From an uncultured Flavobacteriales bacterium (GTDB taxonomy: Bacteria; Bacteroidota; Bacteroidia; Flavobacteriales; Crocinitomicaceae), in NCBI GenBank assembly GCA_946479125.1, contig CAMLET010000079.1, positions 1-9,784 on the forward strand: a stretch of 9,784 bases of DNA, in the 5' to 3' direction. Shown in pieces: positions 1 to 7,555 of the stretch (position 1 is its first letter; every line of letters starts with the position of its first letter). Both the position numbers and the translations under genes were made by a program. Below the pieces are notes generated by a model, which was given only the letters and a program-made list of their open reading frames with translations, ran no database searches and had not been told where the DNA came from.

Positions 1-1257
<1,257 letters not shown>

Positions 1258-1296
1258 CGCTTTAAAATTCTTTAATTAAAAACCTGAATTTTGGCG

Positions 1297-1326
1297 CAAA
1301 GGTAGTCAATCTTTCACAAAACACAA
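1297..1326 (-). promoter_or_regulatory. Bacteroidota-type promoter of atpB
   Basis: On the minus strand TACCTTTG (1297-1304) matches the -7 consensus TAnnTTTG exactly. A TTG at 1324-1326 lies 19 bases upstream, within the usual spacing for the -33 element of this phylum. The expected transcript start is near 1290, giving a leader of roughly 30 bases before the atpB ATG at 1257. This is the best-formed promoter in the window. It lets the ATP synthase core genes be expressed independently of porW and the atpZ pair. The match is direct; activity is inferred. Confidence 0.8.
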
Positions 1327-1362
1327 GAATTTATCGTGAAGATTTCAGAGTTTAAGCAAAGG

Positions 1363-1393
1363 TTTTTCCGTTTTGATGTTAAAACAGGAAAAA
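1363..1393. repeat. Inverted repeat (hairpin) upstream of the atpB promoter
   Basis: TTTTTCCGTTTT (1363-1374) and AAAACAGGAAAAA (1381-1393) are complementary over 12 pairs with one unpaired A, around the 6-base loop GATGTT. It lies in the 172-base gap between the AtpI-like gene and atpB, just upstream of the atpB promoter. No clean U-run follows on either strand, so a classic terminator is not supported. It could weaken read-through from the upstream genes or mark an mRNA end. An 8-base palindrome, CGTCGACG, lies next to it at 1395-1402. Nothing else gene-like was seen in this gap. Confidence 0.55.
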
Positions 1394-1429
1394 TCGTCGA
1401 CGGAATTACTTTTTTGAAGTGAATTGAGC

Positions 1430-1792
1430 CTAATTTTTGTTCAATTCTTTTATGAGCAGAACACTCTGAGTAGCAAGAGATACAACGAAAGCAATTAGAA
1501 AATGAACTGCAATAGGTTTAAACTCGTCGCTGGCAGCAAATCGAGCAAAAAGAATAAAACCTAGGGCGCCTAAAACCTGAATGGTGGTTGCAATAATGTA
1601 CTGCTGAGTTCTTCCGTATGTATCTGAAGTTGGTTTAGCAGTACTAATATAGGTTCCTAAACCTACTACTGAAACCCCAATAAAAACAGAAAAAAGAACA
1701 AGCGGATGTTTGGTACCGTTAAAAAACACTCCAACTATTACGCAATAAACGATTGCCCAAATGGCAAGGACGATAAACGTCTTATTTCTCAT
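1430..1792 (-). CDS. Four-helix membrane protein in the AtpI position
   Basis: A 120-residue integral membrane protein with four predicted helices at about 5-24, 29-50, 65-86 and 94-115. A polar loop with several Thr/Ser lies near 51-63, and the C-terminus is basic (KELNKN). I do not recognise a diagnostic sequence motif. Four helices, the size, and the place between atpZ and atpB match AtpI, a membrane protein that helps assemble the c-ring in other bacteria, so an AtpI-like role is an inference from context. Its ATG lies inside the end of atpZ, with an 11-base overlap in another frame, which points to coupled translation and one transcript. The alternative is an unrelated lineage-specific ATP synthase accessory protein. 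Confidence 0.8.
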   Translation of the reverse strand: MRNKTFIVLAIWAIVYCVIVGVFFNGTKHPLVLFSVFIGVSVVGLGTYISTAKPTSDTYGRTQQYIIATTIQVLGALGFILFARFAASDEFKPIAVHFLIAFVVSLATQSVLLIKELNKN

Positions 1793-2009
1793 TTTCCTGA
1801 TCTTTCGAAAGTTGAATAACTTCCCTTATGATTAAATAAACCGCAGCTATAACTCCGAAAAGCGAGAATCCGACTTTATACCAAATTCCTTCCGGACTAA
1901 ACTTATCCTGCAGATAAACTCCCAGCCAAACCATTCCTCCAATGATGGCTCCCATCTGAATTCCAACGGATGTGAAACGAAGATAAACGTTGTCTTTGAA
2001 TTTTGACAT
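1782..2009 (-). CDS. atpZ: AtpZ/AtpI-family ATP synthase accessory protein
   Basis: A 75-residue protein with two membrane helices, about 13-33 and 43-63, short charged ends, and a glycine-rich first helix ending GGMVWLGVYLQDKF. This fits the AtpZ/AtpI family of small proteins encoded at the head of ATP synthase operons. Family members are described as assisting assembly of the membrane sector, and in Bacillus as part of a magnesium/calcium transport function; which applies here cannot be told from sequence. The stop overlaps the start of the next membrane gene by 11 bases. No TAnnTTTG box was found directly upstream, so transcription probably comes through from porW. Confidence 0.88.
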   Translation of the reverse strand: MSKFKDNVYLRFTSVGIQMGAIIGGMVWLGVYLQDKFSPEGIWYKVGFSLFGVIAAVYLIIREVIQLSKDQENEK

Positions 2010-2016
2010 AACTCTT

Positions 2017-2088
2017 AATTATGAATTATCAACGAACCAATTACCAAGTGGATTTACTTGATAATTGACAATTATTCAATTCATAATT
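2017..2088. repeat. Long imperfect hairpin made of AATT heptads in the porW-atpZ spacer
   Basis: The spacer is one nested inverted repeat. Outer arms AATTATGAATT (2017-2027) and AATTCATAATT (2078-2088) pair over 11 of 11 bases. Inner arms CAATTACCAAGT (2038-2049) and ACTTGATAATTG (2056-2067) pair over 11 of 12. The loop is 6 bases. In the minus-strand transcript, the direction of both flanking genes, the one mismatch becomes a G-U pair, so the inner stem is unbroken only in the mRNA sense. About 10 unpaired bases per side separate the stems. AATT recurs mostly every 7-8 bases (2017, 2024, 2039, 2063, 2070, 2078, 2085). It may separate porW and atp mRNA; that is an inference. Confidence 0.7.
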
Positions 2089-2091
2089 CCA

Positions 2092-4767
2092 TTAATAATA
2101 CTCATCAAAGAAAATTTCGTACTCAGCCAATTTCTGAGTTTCGAAAAGCACTTTGAAATTACTTTCAGTAAGATACAAAATTTTGAAATTCTGCATGTCA
2201 AGTAAGTGTTTTCTTGTACGCTTGTAAGTGCTGTAATAATCTCGCGCACGACTTTCATCCTTGAAATCCTTTACAACGATCACAGATTCATCTTTCAGGA
2301 TCTTAGAACTTGTATTCAAAGCATCTTTCCCGAAAAATTCTCTGTTGAACTCTACAACGCGCGTTTTGGCAACATTGTTATCTACTTTCTTGTTATCTCC
2401 CTTCTCTGTAAGGAAAATAACCATTACCAATTTCTCTTTATCTGAATACGTGTAAGTTCCTTTTTTCGGAGTTAGATCCACCAAGGTATTTGTTGAATAT
2501 CCTTTTTCAATGATATCCTTCATTTCCTTCGCCTTCTTAGCTTCGTCTGTACCAGGGAACTTAGCAATCAATTCATCCAGAGTTGGAAGCAAGGTTTTCT
2601 TGTCTTCATTCAATTTCGCCTGAGCGAATGCTTTCAACAAGTAATATTTCGCAAGGAACGGATTCTCTTTATCGTTGTCAATAATGTTATTGGCATTGGT
2701 GATCACCGGATAGAACAATCCACGCTCATAACGATCCAAATCTTTCAGATAATCCATTTCCGTTTGCTTAGCACGCTCACGTTTTTTAATGAAATACTCC
2801 GGGTCTCTTAAATAACCTGCGTAATCTGAAGTTGGATAATTGATGAGAATGAAATCTTTCTTGGTTTCTGCAGTTGGATGCCCAGCTCCATACATTCTAT
2901 AGATCTGATATGCCGCAGAAAGTTTGAAATCGGTTGACCACGGCTTATCGATAATTTCCTGATACTGCGTTTCTGCCAAACTATTTTCGTTCAACTGTTC
3001 CTGATAAATTTTACCAGCATCGAACAAAGCCGAAACCAACTTTTCTCTCGAAGCATCTATAGCCGAATCGCTATTTGGAACATTTGCCAGCAACATTTCA
3101 GGTGTTAACGAGTCTAAAGCTGCTACAACCGTTGGGTCCTCTATTTTTGGAACAGAATCTGTTCCTTCTTCAACAAAGGCAGCCATCACAATTTTTTCAG
3201 ATCGACGCCAATCGTCTTCGTTTTCACGTGTTCCCCATTGACGTTTAAACTCTTCTAATCCGGTTTCCTTTGCTTTATCGTTACCCCAATAAGATTTGGA
3301 GGTGTTGTTTTTACTCGCTGCAGCAGCTTGTTGTTCCTGAATAATTGCTAAGCGAGCAGCATCTTGCTCCCTCTTCAACTTATCATCAGCCTTCAACTGT
3401 GCAATTACTTTCTCCGCAAATGCATATTGATCTCCATCCGACATTGCAGAAATTCGCAATAAACTGTCCTGAAGATTAGCCGTTTCAATCGCAATAACCA
3501 AGCTTTCCAATTTGGAAGCCTTGTTTTTTACACCTTCATAATTCGGATAAGTTTCCGGAATTACTCGTCCACAGCTGTCGTAGTACTTTTGAGCACGGTA
3601 ATAATCTTTCTTCACAAAATAAATATCGCCAAGCTGCTCATAAGACATTCCTTGCTGACGCTTATTGCTCATGCTGTAAAGCGCAGATTTCGTGAAGTTC
3701 TCAATGGTTTTTGGCTCGTTTCCTTCGTTTTTAGAAATCAAAGCAAGCGTATAATAAATCTGATCTTTGAACTCCGCATTTTTTGTATCACGAAGCATTC
3801 TGTTCAATTCTTGCTTTGTTTTCTCACCACCAGAATTCAATGCATTTTTCAATCGCGCATTAAACGCCATTTCGTAAGGCGGATTGTATTTCAACGACTT
3901 GGAATAGTGCAAAGCAGCATTACCTCTATCACCTTTATCTTCATACAATTGTCCAAGAATAAAATGAATTCGGGCACGCGGATGCTTCTTTTTAGCAGCA
4001 AGTAATGCTTCTGCCAAAAACTTGATCTCGTCTTCTTTATTTCCTCTTTTCTCTGCAAGAAGTGCCTTCGTTAATGGTAAGTCGAAATTCAGGCTCTTTG
4101 GAAACTCAGGTTCCTTCTTAGCCTCGTCTTCCTTGCTTTTTTTCTTTGTATACTTCGATTTTCTCTTCTTTGGCTCTTTGCTGTCTTTTCCACCCTCAGA
4201 CTTCTCTTTAATTTCGTCCAAATGATCTAAAGCGAATCCCGCTTCGGTATAATTTCCTTGCTGAATGAATGTTCGTGCCATCCACATTTCAGCCAATAAT
4301 TTGGTTTTATCACCAACAAAAAAACGGTTGATGTAAGAGAAATTTTTCTGTGCAGCATCATAGTCTCTTCTATAATAAGAAGCAACTCCAATGGTCAACC
4401 AGTTTTCATCGATCCAATTGTTGTGTTCGCTTTTCTTTGCTGAAGGTTTTTCCATTGACGGCATAGCATGTCGTTGAATTACCTTGGTACATTTAGCAAT
4501 AGCCGTATCAATTGGAGTGTAGTAATTCTTCACCTCTTCATCATTAGGAAGTGGTGCGATTACTAGAATTTTATAATAATCTTCTTTTAATCCGGAGCGA
4601 TAGTTAGTCAATGCTGTATTCAGCAAGTCATTCGCATTAAAATAACCGTTGTAATGCGCTGTAGCCCCGTGATAGCTTCTGCTAATAAAGGTATTACGCT
4701 CAGTAGAACATGCTACTAAGACAACAAAAATCCCTAATGCAAAGGCCTTGAACAATTTACTTTTCAT
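2092..4767 (-). CDS. porW: PorW/SprE lipoprotein of the type IX secretion and gliding system
   Basis: An 891-residue lipoprotein. The signal peptide ends in the lipobox LVAC with lipidated Cys20 and Ser at +2. The N-terminal segment SYHGATAHYNGYFNAND (31-47) is characteristic of SprE/PorW proteins. Tetratricopeptide-like helix pairs follow at roughly 120-185, 265-300, 335-365 and 374-405, with more in the C-terminal half. A Lys/Glu-rich insert lies near 186-220, and a charged, probably coiled-coil stretch near 455-485. SprE is needed for gliding and type IX secretion in Flavobacterium johnsoniae, and PorW is its Porphyromonas counterpart. These are lipoproteins acting in the periplasm with the secretion machinery. 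The start gives a proper signal peptide and follows a TATATTTG box. Its place ahead of atpZ and atpB matches what is known for Flavobacterium. Confidence 0.9.
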   Translation of the reverse strand: MKSKLFKAFALGIFVVLVACSTERNTFISRSYHGATAHYNGYFNANDLLNTALTNYRSGLKEDYYKILVIAPLPNDEEVKNYYTPIDTAIAKCTKVIQRHAMPSMEKPSAKKSEHNNWIDENWLTIGVASYYRRDYDAAQKNFSYINRFFVGDKTKLLAEMWMARTFIQQGNYTEAGFALDHLDEIKEKSEGGKDSKEPKKRKSKYTKKKSKEDEAKKEPEFPKSLNFDLPLTKALLAEKRGNKEDEIKFLAEALLAAKKKHPRARIHFILGQLYEDKGDRGNAALHYSKSLKYNPPYEMAFNARLKNALNSGGEKTKQELNRMLRDTKNAEFKDQIYYTLALISKNEGNEPKTIENFTKSALYSMSNKRQQGMSYEQLGDIYFVKKDYYRAQKYYDSCGRVIPETYPNYEGVKNKASKLESLVIAIETANLQDSLLRISAMSDGDQYAFAEKVIAQLKADDKLKREQDAARLAIIQEQQAAAASKNNTSKSYWGNDKAKETGLEEFKRQWGTRENEDDWRRSEKIVMAAFVEEGTDSVPKIEDPTVVAALDSLTPEMLLANVPNSDSAIDASREKLVSALFDAGKIYQEQLNENSLAETQYQEIIDKPWSTDFKLSAAYQIYRMYGAGHPTAETKKDFILINYPTSDYAGYLRDPEYFIKKRERAKQTEMDYLKDLDRYERGLFYPVITNANNIIDNDKENPFLAKYYLLKAFAQAKLNEDKKTLLPTLDELIAKFPGTDEAKKAKEMKDIIEKGYSTNTLVDLTPKKGTYTYSDKEKLVMVIFLTEKGDNKKVDNNVAKTRVVEFNREFFGKDALNTSSKILKDESVIVVKDFKDESRARDYYSTYKRTRKHLLDMQNFKILYLTESNFKVLFETQKLAEYEIFFDEYY

Positions 4768-4832
4768 AGAGGCAGAACCCGATTATTTTGAATTTACTTG
4801 GTTGAACAAGCGATTAATAAACAGAAAAACGA

Positions 4833-4840
4833 CAAATATA
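4833..4840 (-). promoter_or_regulatory. -7 promoter box of porW
   Basis: TATATTTG on the minus strand matches TAnnTTTG exactly. It lies 65 bases upstream of the porW ATG and would give a leader of about 60 bases. I see no TTG at the expected 17-23 base distance, so only the -7 element is supported. Confidence 0.55.
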
Positions 4841-4865
4841 TTGTTTGTGATTGAAATATTCGTTG

Positions 4866-4900
4866 AATTACCAATTGCAAATGACTAATTACAATTGATT
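4866..4900. repeat. Degenerate 7-base tandem repeat (AATTNNN) upstream of porW
   Basis: Five consecutive heptads run without gap: AATTACC, AATTGCA, AATGACT, AATTACA and ATTGATT. The first four start with AAT at an exact 7-base step (4866, 4873, 4880, 4887). It fills the cupin-porW gap upstream of the porW -7 box. The unit resembles that of the porW-atpZ spacer. The low complexity of AT-rich spacers makes chance a possibility. Confidence 0.45.
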
Positions 4901-4917
4901 TTGAAATCGGTTTAAGA

Positions 4918-5412
4918 TCAATCCAGAAAGTTTGGCGGATAAAATACTTGTCCGTACTTCTCGCCTATTGTTTTCAATTTTGAGATCATTTCATCAGTAG
5001 GTGGAACAAGTGGCAGAAATACGCCCGGCTCAACTGGTTTGCCAATTTCTTCGAAAAATTCATCCAATCCAGCCGGCATTACTGTGCAAAGCAAACAAGC
5101 CACCTCATCTGTTTTATTTTTAAAACCATGAGCTCCACCACCCAATGGAATGCTTACAAATGCTCCTTTTCCGGCAACATTCTTTCCTTCTTCTGTCATG
5201 AACTCCACTTCGCCATCAACGACGTAAAATGTTTCATGAATTTCAGGATGTGCATGTGGACCAGGACCACCACCCGGAGGAACCAGCATTTCAATAACCG
5301 CATATTCACCATTGGTTTCTTTTCCGGAAACCACAATGCGGTAACATCCACCAGCGATGGAAAGGCTTTTGCCTTCTGTTTCACCGGAAATGGTGATTTG
5401 TTTTGAGTTCAT
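4918..5412 (-). CDS. Single-domain cupin protein
   Basis: A 164-residue protein with one cupin (double-stranded beta-barrel) domain. Motif 1 is visible at 51-67 as GPHAHPEIHETFYVVDG with metal-ligand candidates His53, His55 and Glu60 (or His59). Motif 2 is at 83-99, from GAFVSIP to HGFKN, with His95 as the fourth ligand. The set of ligands suggests a bound divalent metal. No signal peptide is present, so it is probably cytoplasmic. Members range from dioxygenases and isomerases to sugar- or hormone-binding proteins, and nothing here picks one; the neighbours (DUF1801, hldD) do not help. The C-terminal 40 residues (EEIGKPVEPG onward) form a helical extension seen in many quercetinase-like stand-alone cupins. 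Confidence 0.88.
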   Translation of the reverse strand: MNSKQITISGETEGKSLSIAGGCYRIVVSGKETNGEYAVIEMLVPPGGGPGPHAHPEIHETFYVVDGEVEFMTEEGKNVAGKGAFVSIPLGGGAHGFKNKTDEVACLLCTVMPAGLDEFFEEIGKPVEPGVFLPLVPPTDEMISKLKTIGEKYGQVFYPPNFLD

Positions 5413-5448
5413 TTACGATTTGGATGAAAATTCGTGATTTTACGAATA

Positions 5449-5474
5449 TATGAAATCATGTATTTATGAAATCA
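5449..5474. repeat. Direct repeat TATGAAATCA in the DUF1801-cupin gap
   Basis: TATGAAATCA occurs at 5449-5458 and 5465-5474, a 16-base step. GTGATTT (5434-5440) is complementary to AAATCAC (5469-5475). The gap runs from 5413 to 5484 and is upstream of the cupin gene. It could be a regulator site or just AT-rich spacer; a one-mismatch -7 box (TATATTCG, minus strand) lies at the edge of the first copy. Confidence 0.35.
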
Positions 5475-5484
5475 CTAAAAAATT

Positions 5485-5853
5485 TCATTTTTTAATCCGT
5501 TTCAAATACAACTGATGAGCCTCATCCAATAAATGTAAGATCGCCGGATTCTCTAACTGTTCTACCGAACGAAACTGAATATATCGGGAAATCTTACCAG
5601 TTCCTTCCAATAAACCATGCTCGTTATTCAATTGAACACCTTGATTGAAACCAAGCTTCACTCCTTTTTTGGATGGAAAAATAGTAAACAACAATTGCTT
5701 GTAGGTCGGACCATAAGAATAAGCGATCATCTTTGCGGAAAGATCAACTTCTTCGTTGATATCAGGAAATTTGGATTTGATTAAATCTCCAATTCGGAAA
5801 CAAAGTTCTTGTTCAAGGTCGGCGTAATTGGATAAAAACAGGTCAACTTCCAT
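5485..5853 (-). CDS. DUF1801 family protein
   Basis: A 122-residue soluble protein matching the YdhG-like DUF1801 fold. The recognisable part is GVKLGFNQGVQL (64-75), followed by the family core GLLEGTGKISRYIQFRS (80-96) and a C-terminal helix ending in a basic tail. The biochemical role of this family is unknown to me and nothing in the sequence suggests catalytic residues. Length is normal for a small member, and the ATG at 5853 is the only sensible start. It lies 102 bases downstream of hldD in the same direction, with a repeat-filled spacer and no promoter box, so it may be read from the hldD transcript. A cupin gene follows 72 bases later. Confidence 0.8.
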   Translation of the reverse strand: MEVDLFLSNYADLEQELCFRIGDLIKSKFPDINEEVDLSAKMIAYSYGPTYKQLLFTIFPSKKGVKLGFNQGVQLNNEHGLLEGTGKISRYIQFRSVEQLENPAILHLLDEAHQLYLKRIKK

Positions 5854-5870
5854 AATCGGTTATTTTCTCC

Positions 5871-5946
5871 CGCAGACGAGCACGGAAGAACACGGAAGTT
5901 TTTAATTATTATCTTCATCTGTGATCCTCTATGTCCCTCCGAGGGA
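5871..5946. repeat. 10-base tandem repeats in opposed purine- and pyrimidine-rich arms
   Basis: The DUF1801-hldD spacer has three 10-base units on the left (5871-5900; CGCAGACGAG, CACGGAAGAA, CACGGAAGTT). Three pyrimidine-rich units follow on the right (5911-5940; ATCTTCATCT, GTGATCCTCT, ATGTCCCTCC), roughly the reverse complement of the left set. A short AT-rich loop separates them. A perfect small palindrome TCCCTC-C-GAGGGA lies at 5934-5946, ten bases from the hldD stop. Pairing between the large arms is weak and broken. The left arm resembles CACGGAGAACACGGA-type spacer repeats seen in many bacterial genomes (from memory). Confidence 0.5.
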
Positions 5947-5955
5947 TATTACACA

Positions 5956-6921
5956 TTAGATGTACTTATGCGGGACAAGATAATTCTTCACGTAATCTTC
6001 CACTCCTTCTTCCAGCGTATGGAAAGGAATATCATAACCTTGCGAGATCATCTTTTGCATGTTTGCTTCTGTAAAGTATTGGTATTTATCGCGAATATCT
6101 TCCGGCGTATCAATAAATGAAATATCCGGAGTTTTACCAATCGCATTGAACGTGTTTGTTGCCAGGTCAAGGAAAGTTCTCGCTTTTCCTGAACCTAGGT
6201 TGTAAATTCCTGATTTCGCTTTACATGTTAACAAAAACTCGATCACTGAAACTACATCTTTTACGTAAACGAAATCGCGCATTTGACCACCATCCGTATA
6301 ATTAGGATTGTGGGAACGGAACAATTTCATGCTTCCTTTTTCTTTCACCTGATTGAAAGTATGCATGATCACTGATGCCATTCTTCCTTTATGGTATTCA
6401 TTCGGACCATAAACATTGAAGAATTTCAATCCGTACCAATGCGGTGGCGTTTCTGTTTGCTCCAAAGCCCAGATGTCGAACCATTGTTTCGACCATCCGT
6501 AAGGGTTCAAAGGCTGCAATTTCGGCATATCGGCTTCAACATCGTCGTAACCAAATTCACCTAATCCATAAGTTGCAGCAGAACTTGCATAAACCAAAGG
6601 AATATTCAATTTCACACAGTGATTCCAAATCATCTTGGAATACTCAACGTTCAATTCATCGAAGATCGCTTTATCGAATTCAGTAGTATCTGTTCTAGCA
6701 CCAATGTGAACAATTGACGTTACTTTTTTTCCGTTTTCCTGCATCCAATCGTTAAAAACAGAACGCTCAATTTTCACAACAAACGACTTTCCTTCCAAGT
6801 TTTCATCTTTCTCCGTTTTCGAGAAATCATCAACTAAAACCAGGTTCGAAATACCTTTTGCGTTTAATGTTCCAACAATGCAGCTTCCAATGAATCCTGC
6901 TGCGCCCGTAATTACGATCAT
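5956..6921 (-). CDS. hldD: ADP-L-glycero-D-manno-heptose 6-epimerase
   Basis: Converts ADP-D-glycero-D-manno-heptose to the L-glycero form used in the LPS inner core; cytoplasmic, NADP-dependent, extended short-chain dehydrogenase fold. With the start at 6921 it is 321 residues. The nucleotide-binding GAAGFIG is at 6-12, the catalytic YxxxK is Tyr141/Lys145, and the second catalytic lysine falls at Lys178 in YHKGRMASV, the same number as in E. coli HldD. A longer reading frame opens at 6954, adding 11 residues (MSFLNFVKNRI). I reject it because the natural N-terminus of the family is MIIVTGGAGFIG-like, and an exact TAnnTTTG promoter box lies inside the extension. Other heptose-pathway genes are not in the window. 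Confidence 0.93.
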   Translation of the reverse strand: MIVITGAAGFIGSCIVGTLNAKGISNLVLVDDFSKTEKDENLEGKSFVVKIERSVFNDWMQENGKKVTSIVHIGARTDTTEFDKAIFDELNVEYSKMIWNHCVKLNIPLVYASSAATYGLGEFGYDDVEADMPKLQPLNPYGWSKQWFDIWALEQTETPPHWYGLKFFNVYGPNEYHKGRMASVIMHTFNQVKEKGSMKLFRSHNPNYTDGGQMRDFVYVKDVVSVIEFLLTCKAKSGIYNLGSGKARTFLDLATNTFNAIGKTPDISFIDTPEDIRDKYQYFTEANMQKMISQGYDIPFHTLEEGVEDYVKNYLVPHKYI

Positions 6922-6935
6922 GATACGATTTTTTA

Positions 6936-6943
6936 CAAAGTTA
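6936..6943 (-). promoter_or_regulatory. -7 promoter box of hldD
   Basis: TAACTTTG on the minus strand matches TAnnTTTG. It ends 14 bases before the ATG at 6921, so the leader would be very short (under 10 bases). No TTG lies at the usual -33 distance. The region where it would be is taken up by the GTCT heptad array, as read on this strand. It argues for the shorter HldD start. Confidence 0.6.
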
Positions 6944-6948
6944 AGAAA

Positions 6949-7055
6949 AGACATTAGACGTAAGACTTAAGACAAAAGACTTGAGATCTTCCTATTAATA
7001 AAGATTCAACATTTTTAAAATCCGTCTTTCGTCTCTTGTCTATCGTCTTTAGTCC
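6949..7055. repeat. Inverted pair of heptad arrays (AGACNNN / GTCTNNN) between divergent promoters
   Basis: On the left, AGAC starts at 6949, 6956, 6963, 6970 and 6977, an exact 7-base step, with a decayed AGAT at 6984. On the right, GTCT starts at 7024, 7031, 7038 and 7045, with GTCC at 7052, again exactly 7 apart. The two arrays are inverted around a 36-base AT-rich centre. Each ends 5-8 bases before a TAnnTTTG box: hldD to the left, the pterin synthase gene to the right. So each promoter sees GTCT heptads in the same orientation directly upstream. This could be a regulator-binding array or a spacer repeat family able to form a cruciform. The periodicity is directly visible; the role is inferred. 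Confidence 0.8.
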
Positions 7056-7063
7056 GAAAGCAC

Positions 7064-7071
7064 TATCTTTG
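7064..7071 (+). promoter_or_regulatory. -7 promoter box of the pterin gene cluster
   Basis: TATCTTTG matches TAnnTTTG exactly, ending 19 bases before the GTG start at 7091. The nearest TTG upstream (7036-7038) is 25 bases away, slightly longer than usual, and lies within the GTCT heptads. It probably drives the PTPS gene, folE and the BI-1 gene. Confidence 0.6.
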
Positions 7072-7090
7072 CATAACAAAAAATAAAGTA

Positions 7091-7522
7091 GTGAGTTTAG
7101 TTTACATTACAAGAAAAGAGCATTTCAACGCTGCACACAAACTGTGGAGAGAAGATTGGTCAGACGAAAAAAACGCTGAAGTTTTTGGAAAATGCAGCAA
7201 TAAAAACTGGCATGGACACAATTACAACCTTTGGGTTACTGTAAAAGGAAATCCAAGTGCTGAAACGGGTTTCGTAATTGACTTAAAAGTGCTTTCAAGC
7301 TTAATTAAGGAATTGGTGATTGAACCATTGGATCATAAAAACTTAAATCTTGATGTTTCGTTCATGGATGGCGTTTTAGCATCTACAGAAAATTTGGTGA
7401 TCAAGATCTGGGAAATACTTGACGGTCCAATTTCTAATGCCGGTGGAAAATTAGCCCATATTAAGCTGGAAGAAACGGAAAATAACTTTGTTGAGTATTA
7501 CGGAGGCAAGGAGCCTTTCTAA
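7091..7522 (+). CDS. 6-pyruvoyl-tetrahydropterin synthase / QueD family enzyme
   Basis: A 143-residue T-fold enzyme acting on 7,8-dihydroneopterin triphosphate, the FolE product. Zinc ligands are His16 (NAAHKL), His41 and His43 (WHGHNY). The candidate catalytic set is Cys35 with Asp81 and His82 (PLDHKNLN), and the pterin-anchoring glutamate is about Glu128 (LEETENN). The spacing C-x5-HGH and the segments FGKCSN and LDHKNLN resemble animal PTPS more than E. coli QueD, which has C-x3-HGH. Both tetrahydrobiopterin and queuosine roles therefore stay open. The start is GTG: no in-frame ATG lies between it and the promoter box. folE follows 83 bases later, making this a substrate-linked pair. Confidence 0.9.
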   Translation: MSLVYITRKEHFNAAHKLWREDWSDEKNAEVFGKCSNKNWHGHNYNLWVTVKGNPSAETGFVIDLKVLSSLIKELVIEPLDHKNLNLDVSFMDGVLASTENLVIKIWEILDGPISNAGGKLAHIKLEETENNFVEYYGGKEPF

Positions 7523-7532
7523 GTCAAAAAGT

Positions 7533-7550
7533 ATCTCGACTGCGCTCGAT
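7533..7550. repeat. REP-like palindromic motif
   Basis: ATCTCGACTGCGCTCGAT is a GC-rich imperfect palindrome (TCGA-CTGCGC-TCGA core) standing out from the AT-rich spacer 10 bases after the PTPS stop. From memory, very similar CTCGACTGCGCTCGAT strings recur between genes in many Bacteroidota genomes, like REP elements. Only one copy is in this window, so repeat status cannot be shown here. Confidence 0.45.
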
Positions 7551-7555
7551 AACCT

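Noticed and set aside
3589..4005. 138-codon open frame on the plus strand
   Set aside because: Antisense to the porW TPR region; composition is what the reverse of a Lys/Glu-rich gene gives.
4130..4210. Frameshift or inserted foreign segment in porW at the Lys-rich stretch
   Set aside because: The frame stays open, codon use matches the rest, and charged linkers between TPR blocks are common.
4894..4922. ATTGAT / ATCAAT inverted repeat at the cupin stop as a terminator
   Set aside because: Only 6 AT-rich pairs, a large loop and no U-run on the minus strand; it may simply be part of the AATT heptads.
6444..6686. 80-codon open frame on the plus strand
   Set aside because: Antisense to hldD; a shadow frame.
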